Positions 44,542 through 53,167 of a stretch of DNA of 64,000 bases are shown in pieces. The position numbers and the translations under genes are program-made. Within the stretch, counting starts at the first letter, position 1. Each line of letters starts with the position of its first letter. Source of the DNA: CAVQJU01 sp963712905 (GTDB lineage: Bacteria; Acidobacteriota; Vicinamibacteria; Vicinamibacterales; CAVVIG01). The stretch covers positions 558,001 through 622,000 of the forward strand of contig CAVQJU010000010.1 in assembly GCA_963712905.1 (NCBI GenBank), given 5' to 3'. The notes below the pieces were generated by a model. The model had not been told where the DNA came from. It did not search any database and worked only from the letters and a program-made list of their open reading frames with translations.

Positions 44542-45432
44542 CTATTCCCACCCGCCGTTGCGCTTCTCCACCGGCAGGATCCGCATGAACGCTTCCACGG
44601 CGTGGATCTGGCGGTCGTAGACCTTGAACGTTTCCCAGACCGTCAGCTGATCGCCGCCGCGCTCGCGCACACCCCAGGCCATGCGCAGCCAGACGATGCC
44701 CATGCGCTCGTCGACGGCGATCACGCGCGTCTGCACGTCGCCGAGACGCTGGAAAATCTCGAGCGACTGGGTGGAGATGTTCTGGCAGCCGGGGGCAAAC
44801 TTGCAGTCGGGCCCGGCCATCACCTGGCCGTTCTCAAATCGATAGGCGTCGGGCGCGAAGGGTGCGTTGACGGCGGCGAAGGTCTTCGCGGCATTGAGCC
44901 CTTCCGGGTAGTGCAGCGCCGCCTTGATCGCCTCGTCTCGGCTCGCGAGCTGTTCGGAACGGGGTGCGTAGTTCATCATCGCACTGCCCGCGTTCAGGCC
45001 ATCGATGTTGAAGATGAGCCCCTCCGCCCGGCCGCGTGTGGCCACCAGCTCGATTTCGGTGAGCTGGTCGGCGGCCACCTTCACCCGCACGACCAGGAGC
45101 ACGGGCGCCCCCGTCTCCTCCACCACGACATGGGCGCCCGCGACGCCGGCGCGCTCGTCGATGATGTCCTGGCGGAATCCGCGCAGGCGCGTCACGGTGC
45201 CGACGAGGCCGACCTTCGCGAGCGGTTTCTCGACGGCATCCTCGGTCACGCGCAGCGTGTCGGCAACGGGCAGGTTCTTCACGTCGTGCTTCAGCAGCGC
45301 GTGCAGCAACTGCGTCACCTTGCCGCGCAGGCATTCGCGGTCACAGTCGGGAGCGGCAACCTGCCCCGCATTCGCGGCGGCGCTCCACGCGCAACACAGC
45401 AGCAGCAGTCCGGCGATCGTCCTGTTCTTCAC
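44542..45432 (-). CDS. Secreted hypothetical protein
   Basis: A 296-residue protein with a signal peptide (about residues 1-22, MKNRTIAGLLLLCCAWSAAA). The mature part starts with CDRECLRGKVTQLLHALLKH, a Cys-x3-Cys helix typical of secreted 'SnoaL-like' proteins where CxxxC is followed by a cone-shaped alpha+beta fold. Later blocks are AGAHVVVEETGAPVLLVVRV, AALHYPEGLNAAKTFAAVNA, CKFAPGCQNI and VIAVDERMGIVWLRMAWGVR. The last pattern 'VDExxGIVWxRxxW' is characteristic of this uncharacterised family. It is convergent with the two-gene module and 29 bases downstream of the ankyrin gene on the same strand, so it may be the second gene of that unit. Confidence 0.7.
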   Translation of the reverse strand: MKNRTIAGLLLLCCAWSAAANAGQVAAPDCDRECLRGKVTQLLHALLKHDVKNLPVADTLRVTEDAVEKPLAKVGLVGTVTRLRGFRQDIIDERAGVAGAHVVVEETGAPVLLVVRVKVAADQLTEIELVATRGRAEGLIFNIDGLNAGSAMMNYAPRSEQLASRDEAIKAALHYPEGLNAAKTFAAVNAPFAPDAYRFENGQVMAGPDCKFAPGCQNISTQSLEIFQRLGDVQTRVIAVDERMGIVWLRMAWGVRERGGDQLTVWETFKVYDRQIHAVEAFMRILPVEKRNGGWE

Positions 45433-45461
45433 GTCATCTCCCCAGGTTCACAGCGGCAAGC

Positions 45462-47378
45462 CTACTCCCTGCGACTGTCTTTCGCCGAGGGCGCGTCCGG
45501 AAGTGTAAACAGCAACGCCATCGCCGACCAGCTCGACGCTCCGTCGGAAGCGAACTGATGCCACCCGTGCGGAAACCCGCTTTCAAAGGTATGCGGTTGG
45601 ACTGGCACCGCCCGCGTGGGCACAAACCACGACCCGTCCGAGAGCTGATTGCGCAACAGCCACCTGACACCTTTCTGGTACACGGGATCTTGCGTCGCCA
45701 TGGCGCCGGAGACGTGCAGCGCGAACAAGGTTTCCCCGGTGGCATAGGCATCGCCGGGCATGGACGGAAGCTGGCTCCAGCTTCCGTCCTCGTTCTGACC
45801 GGCTTTCAGCGCCGTCACGAACGGTGCACGCTCGACGGATGTGGCTCCGGCGTCGGCCAGTCCGTTGAGTTGCATCGCACGTTCCTCCGCAGAAGAGGCC
45901 TTCGCCGATAGCAACCAACGTTTCGCCCGGACGAATCGATCGTCGAATTCCGCGCGGCGGCCAGGGATCGGGTACAGCCGGATTGCACGCAGGGCCACCG
46001 CCGTGGTGGTGAACGGGCCATATTCTTCGGGCGGCCGGTAGCTGGTCGTTCTCCAGGCACCGTCGGGGAATTGAAAAATAGAAAGGTAATGAACGTGGGC
46101 GTCCGTGAGCGAATTGGCCTGGTATCCGGCCGCTGCCATACCCATCAACGTGTAGCCCAGCGTGTCCGACCCTCCACCAATCGTGGACCCCAGGCGCATC
46201 GGCTCGAGAAACGGCATGTCGGTCGCCACAGCAAAACCCAGTTCCTTCCGGGCTTGCTCCTCATCGACAACGAAGCCCTTTTTCCGCGCAAGGGCGACGA
46301 CCATCGCGGGCAGCGAGTTGTTGTGGCACGAGACACAACCACGACTCTTGAAGACCGCCTCACCGCTGCTTTCAATCAGCGGGAGAATCTTCTTGACGGC
46401 GGCAGCCGCGGTCAAAACGGAACCGTCCGGCTTCGGCCATTCCTCCGTGGTTTTTCTTGCGCCGGCTTCCACGAGAAGGTTCAACGTCGAGGGAGAGCCC
46501 ATGCGCGCCGCCAGCTGATAGGCCGTGTCGCCCCGGTCGTTCGTGGCGTTCGGATCAACGCCCTTTGAAAGCAGCCATCGAACCATCCGATCGCGATCCT
46601 CAGGGGCTTCCATCGAGAGCACGGCCTGCATCAGGAGCGTGAACCCCTCACGGTCCTTCGACTCGATGGACGCTCCGCCCTCCAGGAGCAGTTGAGACAA
46701 CCCGGGCATCGCCCTCTTGGCTGTTTCGTTCAGCAGGCCACCGCCATTGGCACGGACGCCACTGGCGGGAGCGCCCTTCTCGATGAGCAGTCGCGCGCAT
46801 GCGTCACATCGGGCGAGGATCGCCGCGAAGAGCGTCGCGCCGTCACCCCCGCCCGCGCTTACGCCGACGCCCAAGAGAAACTGGATGGCCTCCAGATCGC
46901 CTTTTTGCGCGGCAGCAACCATCAAGCGATCTTCCGGCCTGGCGCCCTTCGCAATCAGGAGCTTCAGAACCGGAGTCGATCCAAACGTCGTCACGGCAAC
47001 GCTCATGGGCGTCGCCCCCCGCTTCCCAACGACGTTCACGTCCGCGCCAGTCTCCAGCAGGAGCCGGGTCTTCGCCAGATTGGTCGCGGCGTACATGAGG
47101 GCGGTCGAATCGAGCGCGTTCTTCGCGTTGACGTTCGCCCCGCTCTCAACCAGGAGCTTTACCAGGCGCACGTCGGACTCGATAACGGCGTGCATCAGCG
47201 GAGTCGTGCCGTCCTCGTCTGCTGCGTTGACGTCGGCGCCGGACCGAAGGAGTCTCTGGGCCTGCTGGTAGTCGCCGCGTCTGATCGCGACCAGGAGGTC
47301 GCGTGCGTCAGCCGCCAGCAGCATCGCGCCGCTGATCACGACGAGCACGAATGAACGCAGCACGATGGCTCCCTTCAC
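45462..47378 (-). CDS. Ankyrin-repeat, heme c and cyclase-like toroid fusion protein
   Basis: A 638-residue exported protein. Residues 1-22 are a signal peptide. Residues about 25-310 hold seven to eight ankyrin repeats, for example SGADVNAADEDGTTPLMHAV and SKGVDPNATNDRGDTAYQLA. Residues 330-360 contain a heme c site CVSCH (C348, C351, H352) in FKSRGCVSCHNNSLPAMVVA. Residues 375-625 have the alpha-toroid repeats of squalene-cyclase/prenyltransferase-like proteins, including FQFPDGAWRTTSYRPPEEYG, GQNEDGSWSQLPSMPGDAYA and NQLSDGSWFVPTRAV; QxDGSW motifs are diagnostic. A heme in the middle of a QW-repeat protein is unusual. A periplasmic sensor or binding role is possible; it is unlikely to be a true terpene cyclase because the DxDD motif is absent. 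Confidence 0.8.
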   Translation of the reverse strand: MKGAIVLRSFVLVVISGAMLLAADARDLLVAIRRGDYQQAQRLLRSGADVNAADEDGTTPLMHAVIESDVRLVKLLVESGANVNAKNALDSTALMYAATNLAKTRLLLETGADVNVVGKRGATPMSVAVTTFGSTPVLKLLIAKGARPEDRLMVAAAQKGDLEAIQFLLGVGVSAGGGDGATLFAAILARCDACARLLIEKGAPASGVRANGGGLLNETAKRAMPGLSQLLLEGGASIESKDREGFTLLMQAVLSMEAPEDRDRMVRWLLSKGVDPNATNDRGDTAYQLAARMGSPSTLNLLVEAGARKTTEEWPKPDGSVLTAAAAVKKILPLIESSGEAVFKSRGCVSCHNNSLPAMVVALARKKGFVVDEEQARKELGFAVATDMPFLEPMRLGSTIGGGSDTLGYTLMGMAAAGYQANSLTDAHVHYLSIFQFPDGAWRTTSYRPPEEYGPFTTTAVALRAIRLYPIPGRRAEFDDRFVRAKRWLLSAKASSAEERAMQLNGLADAGATSVERAPFVTALKAGQNEDGSWSQLPSMPGDAYATGETLFALHVSGAMATQDPVYQKGVRWLLRNQLSDGSWFVPTRAVPVQPHTFESGFPHGWHQFASDGASSWSAMALLFTLPDAPSAKDSRRE

Positions 47379-47493
47379 AGGATGGCCGGGATTAGCGAGG
47401 CGTCAGCTGGAGTCAACATGATATTCGTTCTCAGGGGCGTGGGTCAGGACATGACCCCTCGCACCAGAATTCAATCATTCGTACGTGGTCCTG

Positions 47494-47499
47494 TAGAAT
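47494..47499 (+). promoter_or_regulatory. -10 box directly before the second DinB gene
   Basis: TAGAAT is followed after 6 bases by the ATG at 47506, with no room for a ribosome binding site. This is one of several leaderless-type arrangements in the window. Confidence 0.45.
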
Positions 47500-47505
47500 C
47501 TGCAC

Positions 47506-48066
47506 ATGATGAACCGGGCTCTCTCAACCGTTTTGCTGCTCCTCGCGATTACGGCCCCGGCTGCCGCCCAACAGGGCGCACCGCAGGGACCGCCGACCGC
47601 CACGGGCTTCCTGCGCAACCTCTACAACGGCAACAAGAACAGCGTGCTCCGCGTCGCCGACCGCATGCCTGACGAGTTCTACGGGCTCCGGCCAGGCACG
47701 CAGGAGGAGGTTCGCACGTTCGGGCAGCATGTCGCCCACATCGCGACGTACAACTACTTGTGGTGTTCGCAGGCGAAGGGCGAGGCCAATCCGAATGCCG
47801 GGCGCGATCTCGAGAAGACGCTGAAGGCGAAAGCAGAGATCATCAAGGCTGTCACCGACGCGTTTGCCTATTGCGATCCGGTGTACGCGGCGCTCACCGA
47901 TGCTTCGGGAGCCGAGGTCATCACGATCACGCAGGAGAACGGACGCCAGCAGCAGCAGACCCGCGCCGGCCTGCTGATGCTGAACGTCGTCCACAGCAAC
48001 GAGACTTACGGCAGCATGGTGACGACGCTCCGTATGAAGAACCTTTCACCACAGCCGGCGCGCTAG
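47506..48066 (+). CDS. Exported DinB-family protein
   Basis: A 186-residue protein with a signal peptide ending in APAAAQQG, unusual for DinB proteins but common in Acidobacteria. The DinB four-helix pattern and metal histidines are seen: FGQHVAHIATYNYLWCSQA (first His pair) and LLMLNVVHSNETYGSMVTTL (third His). PDEFYGLRPGTQEEVRTF is the usual opening of the subfamily. It is probably a periplasmic metal-binding protein or thiol transferase; function unproven. Confidence 0.82.
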   Translation: MMNRALSTVLLLLAITAPAAAQQGAPQGPPTATGFLRNLYNGNKNSVLRVADRMPDEFYGLRPGTQEEVRTFGQHVAHIATYNYLWCSQAKGEANPNAGRDLEKTLKAKAEIIKAVTDAFAYCDPVYAALTDASGAEVITITQENGRQQQQTRAGLLMLNVVHSNETYGSMVTTLRMKNLSPQPAR

Positions 48067-48098
48067 CACGCGCACGCGACAGGATTGTGAAATCACGC

Positions 48099-48114
48099 AC
48101 GGTTTCGAAACCGT
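48099..48114. repeat. Perfect 16-bp palindrome
   Basis: ACGGTTTCGAAACCGT is a spacer-free palindrome 32 bases after the DinB stop and 66 bases before the beta-helix protein start. It could be an operator or a transcription-end hairpin; I cannot decide. Confidence 0.35.
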
Positions 48115-48180
48115 AAGTCGGCAATTCCGCGGATCTGGCGGGAATCCGCCGTGGCAGAACCTTTGCCTTGGCACATCCGA

Positions 48181-49908
48181 ATGCCAAAACGGGCAGTGGT
48201 ATCGACGGCTCGGACAAGGGCCCGCTGGGCACTGGCCTGGTTGATCTTGCAGGGCGCGGCCGGCCGGCCGGCGGTTCTGGAGGCACAGACGAACGGCACG
48301 ACGCCAGGCGCGCTCAGATCTTATTCAACGATTACGTCAATCGGCGTCGAGTGGGATCTCGCCGGCGACGCCGATCACGACTCAACGGCCGCGGTTGAAT
48401 ACCGGGCCAGCGGGAGCCCCGCCTGGCGCGCAGCGCTGCCTCTTGTTCGGGTCGATTACAACGGTTCCAACATGCTCGCGGGCAGCGTGCTGTTTCTCAG
48501 TCCGAACACCGCCTACGAGGTCAGGCTGACACTTGCCGATCCGGATGGCGGCACGGACCAGCAGACGATCGCCGTTGCCACAAGGCCGCTGCCGGCGATG
48601 CCCGCCTCCGGCAGAACCTTTCATGTCGCTCCCGGGGCAGGAGGCGGAGACGGATCACCGCTGAACCCATTCAAGGGAATCGCCGCTGCCGAAGCGGTCG
48701 CGCAGCCGGGAGACGTCGTCCTCGTCCACGGCGGCAGCTACGGTGGGCGTATCACGTTCACCAAAGCCGGCACGGCGGGCAACTACCTCGTGTGGAAGGG
48801 CGCCGGCGATGGCGAAGCGCTGTTTGCCGGAATCGATGTCTCGGCCAGCTATGTGTGGCTCGAAAACCTCACGATCAGAGACCAGCCGTACGCGCTGATG
48901 TCGAAGAACGCGCCGACCGCCGTCGTCATCAGCCGCTGCTCGTTCTTCAACAATCATTACTCAATCTACCTGCAGCGCGGCGGGAGCTACTGGTACATCG
49001 CCGACAACACCATCGTCGGCGACACGCCGTACTCGACCGAAAGCCTGGACGGCGAAGGCATCGAGCTGAACGGCTATTCCGTCGCGAGCTTCGGACACAC
49101 GGTCGCCCACAACCGCATCTCGAATGTCGCCGACGGGATCTCGAACGGCACCTACAACATCGACGTATTCGGCAACGACATCTTCGACACCTCGGACGAC
49201 GGGTTCGAGGGCGACCCCGGCGGTCCGAACATCCGGGTGTGGGGAAACCGGATCCACAACGCGGCGCACAACGGCATCAGCTACCAGCCTCAGAACGGCT
49301 CGCCCTGGTACATCCTGAGGAATCAGCTGGTCGGCTTCATGGAAGCCCCGTTCAAGTTCCGAACCACGGATCGATCGGTTATCGCCCACAACACGATTGT
49401 GATGTGGGGACAGATGTTCTCGGTCAACGACGCCCATCTGCTGCGATCGATCGTCAGGAACAACTTGTGGGTGTCGGCTTCCGGCGGAAGGATCTGGGAC
49501 TTCGGAGCGGCGGTCAAGGACTGGCGCACCGATTTCAACAACGACGGCTTCGACTGGGGCTCGAGCACGACGCCCTTCAGGTACGGCGGAGTGCTCTACT
49601 CGAGCCTGTTCAGTTTCGGGGCGGCGTCCGGGCTTGACCTGCAAGCACGCCAAATCAATCACGCGACGTGCTTCACGACGTTCAACGTGCCCGGCCCGGC
49701 GCCGGTTCCGATTCCCGCTCAGAACCTGACGTTGAAACCAGACTGCAATGCCGTGGACGCCGGCGTCGTCCTCCCGAACATCAACGACGGCTTCGCCGGC
49801 GCGGCGCCCGATCTCGGCGCGTACGAGCTCGGGCTATCGCCGATCATGTACGGTCCCCGTCCGGCCAACATTCCGAGCGCGCCCACCAACTTCCGCATAG
49901 CCGAGTGA
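48181..49908 (+). CDS. Secreted parallel beta-helix protein
   Basis: I use the ATG at 48181 (MPKRAVVSTART), which places a hydrophobic signal WALAWLILQGAAG and a cleavage near VLEAQT; a GTG at 48151 is an alternative. Residues 45-145 form a fibronectin III-like domain (YRASGSPAWRAALPL, SPNTAYEVRLTLADPDGG). From about 160 on the protein is a right-handed beta-helix with repeated rungs such as YVWLENLTIRDQPYALMSKN, YWYIADNTIVGDTPYSTESL, HTVAHNRISNVADGISNGTY, IDVFGNDIFDTSDDGFEGD and SVIAHNTIVMWGQMFSVNDA. Such folds belong to polysaccharide lyases and similar surface-bound enzymes. No clear catalytic triad of a known lyase family is seen, so polysaccharide binding or cleavage is inferred. Confidence 0.75.
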   Translation: MPKRAVVSTARTRARWALAWLILQGAAGRPAVLEAQTNGTTPGALRSYSTITSIGVEWDLAGDADHDSTAAVEYRASGSPAWRAALPLVRVDYNGSNMLAGSVLFLSPNTAYEVRLTLADPDGGTDQQTIAVATRPLPAMPASGRTFHVAPGAGGGDGSPLNPFKGIAAAEAVAQPGDVVLVHGGSYGGRITFTKAGTAGNYLVWKGAGDGEALFAGIDVSASYVWLENLTIRDQPYALMSKNAPTAVVISRCSFFNNHYSIYLQRGGSYWYIADNTIVGDTPYSTESLDGEGIELNGYSVASFGHTVAHNRISNVADGISNGTYNIDVFGNDIFDTSDDGFEGDPGGPNIRVWGNRIHNAAHNGISYQPQNGSPWYILRNQLVGFMEAPFKFRTTDRSVIAHNTIVMWGQMFSVNDAHLLRSIVRNNLWVSASGGRIWDFGAAVKDWRTDFNNDGFDWGSSTTPFRYGGVLYSSLFSFGAASGLDLQARQINHATCFTTFNVPGPAPVPIPAQNLTLKPDCNAVDAGVVLPNINDGFAGAAPDLGAYELGLSPIMYGPRPANIPSAPTNFRIAE

Positions 49909-49927
49909 CGGTGTCACGGCATCGCTG

Positions 49928-50281
49928 TTACTTGAGCATCACCACGACGACATCGTAGGGCGCCGCGCCGGTGTTGAGGAACTGGTGCGGCGCGTTCTTC
50001 GGCACGTAGAACGTCGTCCCCGGCTCGATGCGACCGACGGTCTTCTGACCGCTGATGACCACTTCCAGGTCGCCGGGCGTCACCTGGATGGCGATCTGGT
50101 CGTTCGGGACGACCTGCAGCGTCTCCCTGAAGCCCGCCGGAACAGACAGCCGCTGAATTCGAACCCGGTCGTTGTCGACGAGCGGCTTGCTCGCAAACGC
50201 CGGCGCCGCAGGCGCCTGCGCGCGTGCCGTCACGATGAACGAAACGATCAGTACTCCCAGGACCAGGATCACACTGCGCAT
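49928..50281 (-). CDS. Exported cupin-domain protein
   Basis: Start at ATG 50281 (MRSVILVLGVLIVS), with GGAGG 7 bases upstream; 117 residues. A signal peptide ends at ARAQAPA. One small cupin domain follows: VRIQRLSVPAGFRETLQV, VVISGQKTVGRIEPGTTFYV, PKNAPHQFLNTGAAPYDVVV. The metal motif is reduced: H in APHQF is present but the first HxH is replaced. It may bind a small molecule rather than catalyse. Co-directional with the lipocalin-like gene upstream. Confidence 0.75.
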   Translation of the reverse strand: MRSVILVLGVLIVSFIVTARAQAPAAPAFASKPLVDNDRVRIQRLSVPAGFRETLQVVPNDQIAIQVTPGDLEVVISGQKTVGRIEPGTTFYVPKNAPHQFLNTGAAPYDVVVVMLK

Positions 50282-50327
50282 GGCACCCTCCGTCGTGTCG
50301 TTGATGTGCGTTGACGCACCGCCGATC

Positions 50328-50840
50328 CTACTTCGAGCGACGGAAGGTGAACTCGATGGCCCCCTCGTTCCAGCTCCGGCCACCGTCGTTCGATGAGTCC
50401 AGCCGATAGACCCAGTTGTCGGCGTCCGGCACCTCGTAATGCTCGCGGACGACGATGCCTGGTGATCCCGACGTGATCGTGACGGTGCGGCCGCTCACGG
50501 CGACCGATCCGGTGCCGTCATGCACCTGCCGCCTCAGGAACGACTCGGAGACGTTCAGAAACTCGATGACCCACGTTTTTCGATTCTGATCGTACTGGCG
50601 GAAGGTGATTCCCAGAAAGGGAGTGCCGTCGGGATAAGGTCCGTGCCCCTCGTCGGCGATCGCCGTCCCGTCCAGGATGTAGCGGCCGATCCAGGCCACC
50701 GGGTACTCGGCCACGTTCCCATCCGGAAGCCTGGTCCTGCCCGTGCCGTCCCATTTGCCGATGAGGAAGGCGAAGACATCGAGCTCGCGCGGTGCGAGCG
50801 GGCTCTTCTCGCCATAGATGGTCTTCGACGGATCGGTCAC
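50328..50840 (-). CDS. Lipocalin/FABP-like protein (DUF1579-like)
   Basis: A 170-residue soluble protein. The motif FLIGKWDGTGRTRLPDG with the conserved G-x-W of beta-barrel ligand-binding proteins opens the domain; VAWIGRYILDGTAIADEGHG, TFRQYDQNRKTWVIEFLNVS, GSVAVSGRTVTITSGSP and a C-terminal strand AIEFTFRRSK complete a calycin-like pattern. Relatives include DUF1579 and nitrobindin-like proteins, but the heme-binding His of nitrobindin is not evident. It is divergent from a TetR gene and shares the operator between them, so a small hydrophobic inducer may be its ligand as well. Confidence 0.7.
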   Translation of the reverse strand: MTDPSKTIYGEKSPLAPRELDVFAFLIGKWDGTGRTRLPDGNVAEYPVAWIGRYILDGTAIADEGHGPYPDGTPFLGITFRQYDQNRKTWVIEFLNVSESFLRRQVHDGTGSVAVSGRTVTITSGSPGIVVREHYEVPDADNWVYRLDSSNDGGRSWNEGAIEFTFRRSK

Positions 50841-50857
50841 GCCCGGCCTCCCGCGTT

Positions 50858-50881
50858 TAAACTAAACGTTCGTTTAGTTTA
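50858..50881. promoter_or_regulatory. TetR operator between divergent genes
   Basis: TAAACTAAACG-TT-CGTTTAGTTTA is an 11-bp inverted repeat with a 2-base spacer, in the 95-base gap between the lipocalin-like gene (minus) and the TetR gene (plus). Its size fits a TetR dimer pair and it is the only AT-rich patch nearby. Confidence 0.75.
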
Positions 50882-50935
50882 GAGTGCGCGCCCCCGAGGT
50901 GTCAACGTCGCGGCCGTACCGGTCATAATCACGCG

Positions 50936-51520
50936 ATGAGCCCACGGCGCCGGAAAGCGGAGGATGCGGACGTGTTCGCGGCCATGGGGCGTGTGATGCG
51001 GCGCGTCGGGCCGGCGGAGCTGACGCTCGCCGCAATCGCGGCGGAGGCCGGCCTGACCGCGGGAGCGCTGGTGCAGCGGTTCGGCTCCAAGCGCCAGCTG
51101 ATCCTGGCGCATTGGCGTCAGTCCGCGGCCGGACCCGCGGTCACGCCATCGGATCCGGACGTTTCTCCCCTGCAGGCGCTGCGAGCCACCGCGGCGCTGT
51201 ACGCCAGGGTGGCAGCGTCACCACGCGCGGCGCTGCGGAATCTCGCTTACATGCAGAGCGACTGGGCGGACGCGGCGCTGCGCCGTCAGGTGCTGCGGCA
51301 CGCGCGCGCGGCGCGGGCGCGCTGGGAGCAGCTCGTGACCGAGGCCGTGGCACGTGGCGAACTCCGGGCCGGAACCAACGCGCAGGCGCTGGCGCGGATG
51401 ATTGAGGTGACGCTGGGCGGCTCGTTCCTCACCTGGACGCTTCACCGTGAAGGCGCCGCCGCGACGAGGCTCCGCGATGATCTCGACGCCGCGCTGAGGC
51501 CGTATTTGGCCCAAAAGTAA
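50936..51520 (+). CDS. TetR-family transcriptional regulator
   Basis: A 194-residue regulator. The N-terminal helix-turn-helix is seen in VFAAMGRVMRRVGPAELTLA, AIAAEAGLTAGALVQRFGSK and RQLILAHWRQS. The C-terminal domain is Arg/Ala-rich and helical, with LRNLAYMQSDWADAALRRQV and MIEVTLGGSFLTWTLHREGA. It is divergent from the lipocalin-like gene and very probably controls both itself and that gene through the 11-bp palindrome at 50858-50881. Ligand unknown. Confidence 0.85.
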   Translation: MSPRRRKAEDADVFAAMGRVMRRVGPAELTLAAIAAEAGLTAGALVQRFGSKRQLILAHWRQSAAGPAVTPSDPDVSPLQALRATAALYARVAASPRAALRNLAYMQSDWADAALRRQVLRHARAARARWEQLVTEAVARGELRAGTNAQALARMIEVTLGGSFLTWTLHREGAAATRLRDDLDAALRPYLAQK

Positions 51521-51591
51521 GCAACTCGCAACCTCAGCCATTACTAAACAGTTGAGCTAAGGGTGGCAGGCGCTTTGCTCTACCTTATCTC

Positions 51592-52209
51592 ATGAGGGAC
51601 TTTACCTTCGCTCAACCTTCGACATCTGGCGTGCCCACGCACAGCCGTTTGACGTACGGCATCGCGGCTGTCGTACACATCCTCTTGTTCGCCGTCTTGA
51701 TTCAGGTCAAGACACAGCCGAAGCGAGTGAGCTCCGCAGGATCGCCGTTCGGGAGCATGACGGCCTACGTGGCAGGTCCGATCGCAGCCGGGCCGGCGGC
51801 GGCGCCATCGAAACCGGTCGAGCCGAAGAAGACCGCGCTCGCGACGAAGACGGCGACGGCTGTCCCGAAGGACGATCAAGAGGGCGCGGGAACGTCCGCG
51901 GGATCGGCAGGCGTCGCGGGCGCGCAGGCAGGTACAGGACCGGTGAGGCTGGGAAGCGGCGGCAACCTCACATTGATCAAGAAGGTGACTCCGATCTATC
52001 CCACGCTGATGCAGTCCGCGCGCATGCCGGGACAGGTCGTCCTCGACGCGATCATCCATCCGGACGGCACGATCGGCGATGTCACGGTCTTGCGGTCGAC
52101 GAACGACGCGTTCGCACAGTCGGCGATCGCGGCCGTCAAGCAGTGGCGGTACACGGCGCCTGGCTTCGAAGGGATTCTGACCGTCAGCGTCAACTTCACG
52201 ATGGCCTGA
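51592..52209 (+). CDS. TonB-family energy transducer
   Basis: A 205-residue protein. Residues 22-41 form a single N-terminal membrane helix (YGIAAVVHILLFAVLIQVKT), with the short His-containing anchor helix typical of TonB. A Pro/Lys-rich periplasmic spacer follows (AAPSKPVEPKKTALATKTAT). The C-terminal 80 residues are a TonB_C domain with KKVTPIYPTLMQSARMPGQV, VLDAIIHPDGTIGDVTVLRS and AIAAVKQWRYTAPGFEG. It would transmit proton-motive force from ExbB-ExbD to outer-membrane receptors such as the large one at 57-60 kb; exbBD are not in this window. Confidence 0.87.
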   Translation: MRDFTFAQPSTSGVPTHSRLTYGIAAVVHILLFAVLIQVKTQPKRVSSAGSPFGSMTAYVAGPIAAGPAAAPSKPVEPKKTALATKTATAVPKDDQEGAGTSAGSAGVAGAQAGTGPVRLGSGGNLTLIKKVTPIYPTLMQSARMPGQVVLDAIIHPDGTIGDVTVLRSTNDAFAQSAIAAVKQWRYTAPGFEGILTVSVNFTMA

Positions 52210-52216
52210 CGGCGAT

Positions 52217-52399
52217 TTATCCCTGCTTCGGCTCGTCGTCGTCGGGCGATGGAGGCACGGTCTTGCTGACCTGATCCTCCGTCGCCCCGAGGTGTCCCTC
52301 TTCCGGGCCCGATGGTGCCGGATGGGTATCGCCAAAAACCGTGCTCTTCGGCGCCGGCCGCGGTGTCGGGGCTTGGGTACTCTCTCTGCTTGTCGCCAT
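52217..52399 (-). CDS. Small Pro-rich acidic hypothetical protein
   Basis: A 60-residue reading frame with GAGG before the ATG, starting MATSRESTQAPTPRPAPKS and ending in an acidic SPDDDEPKQG tail. It is probably disordered. It lies between convergent TonB and in front of a secreted protein gene on the same strand. The sequence is low-complexity, so it may be chance coding; no family recognised. Confidence 0.4.
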   Translation of the reverse strand: MATSRESTQAPTPRPAPKSTVFGDTHPAPSGPEEGHLGATEDQVSKTVPPSPDDDEPKQG

Positions 52400-52441
52400 A
52401 TTGACCTCGAGAAGGGCGATGCAAAGAGTGCGCCCGCCCTC

Positions 52442-53167
52442 TCAGCGCGGGACCGCCTTACCGTACACCTCGATCGAGCCAACGTGCACCCACCCGCCAG
52501 TGCCGTGGCCGCTGCCAGGAATCAGATCGGCGAAGCCGACTTCATCGACCTTGCTCAGATCCGGAGTCACCCAGATCTGATTGAACGGGCCCGGGCTCCC
52601 GAGCGTGACCACGCGCATCGGATCCAGTTTCACCCAGCGAACGGTCGCGACAGGGAATTCACTGACGGCCATCATCGCGACATTCTCTGAACTGACGTCG
52701 CCCACGAACATGCCGCCGTCCGCGAGTTTGACAACGGGACGTACGCCGTGGAAGCCGGACGTCTTCGTGGCCCAGCGGATTTTGGCGCCGCCGCTGAGAT
52801 CGAGCAGGTTGGTCTTGTCGCGGAACGTCAGCGCGAAGGGCCCTGCCGTCATGCCCGTCCAGGCGCTGAACGGAATGAATTGCGGCGGGTTTCCTGCGTT
52901 CGTCAACACATCCTTGCCGGCGCCGTACTGTTTCAGCTCGAGATTTGGATCGACGACGTTCGCCTGAACGAATGGCAGCTGTTCGGTCTTCCCCGCCACG
53001 GCCGGCTTGAACTCCGCCTTCATGACGAGAACAGCCGGCGCCGGGCGCGGGGCGTTGGCGCCGGCCCGCCCGGCCGCAGGCTCCTGCGCCAGCAAGAGAG
53101 CGCAACCGCCGATCCCCAGAATCGCGGCCAATCCCATTGTCGAACTCACGGAGCAGCAACGAACCAT
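52442..53167 (-). CDS. Secreted hypothetical protein of an acidobacterial family
   Basis: Start at ATG 53167 (MVRCCSVSSTMGLAAILG), with GGAGG 5 bases upstream; 241 residues with a signal peptide ending near LLLAQEPAAG. The mature part shows LVMKAEFKPA, LELKQYGAGKDVLTNAGNPP, FIPFSAWTGMTAGPFALTFR, AKIRWATKTSGFHGVRPVVK and LADGGMFVGD, ending in VGSIEVYGKAVPR. This 'xLSGxAKIRWxTxxSGFHxxRPVxKLADG' family recurs in Acidobacteria and resembles galactose-binding or laminin-G-like beta sandwiches; its role is unknown. It is divergent from the ketosynthase operon. Confidence 0.7.
   Translation of the reverse strand: MVRCCSVSSTMGLAAILGIGGCALLLAQEPAAGRAGANAPRPAPAVLVMKAEFKPAVAGKTEQLPFVQANVVDPNLELKQYGAGKDVLTNAGNPPQFIPFSAWTGMTAGPFALTFRDKTNLLDLSGGAKIRWATKTSGFHGVRPVVKLADGGMFVGDVSSENVAMMAVSEFPVATVRWVKLDPMRVVTLGSPGPFNQIWVTPDLSKVDEVGFADLIPGSGHGTGGWVHVGSIEVYGKAVPR

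Noticed and set aside
45462..47378. True terpene cyclase assignment for the QW-repeat protein
   Set aside because: The DxDD catalytic motif is absent and the protein is exported with ankyrin repeats and a heme site.
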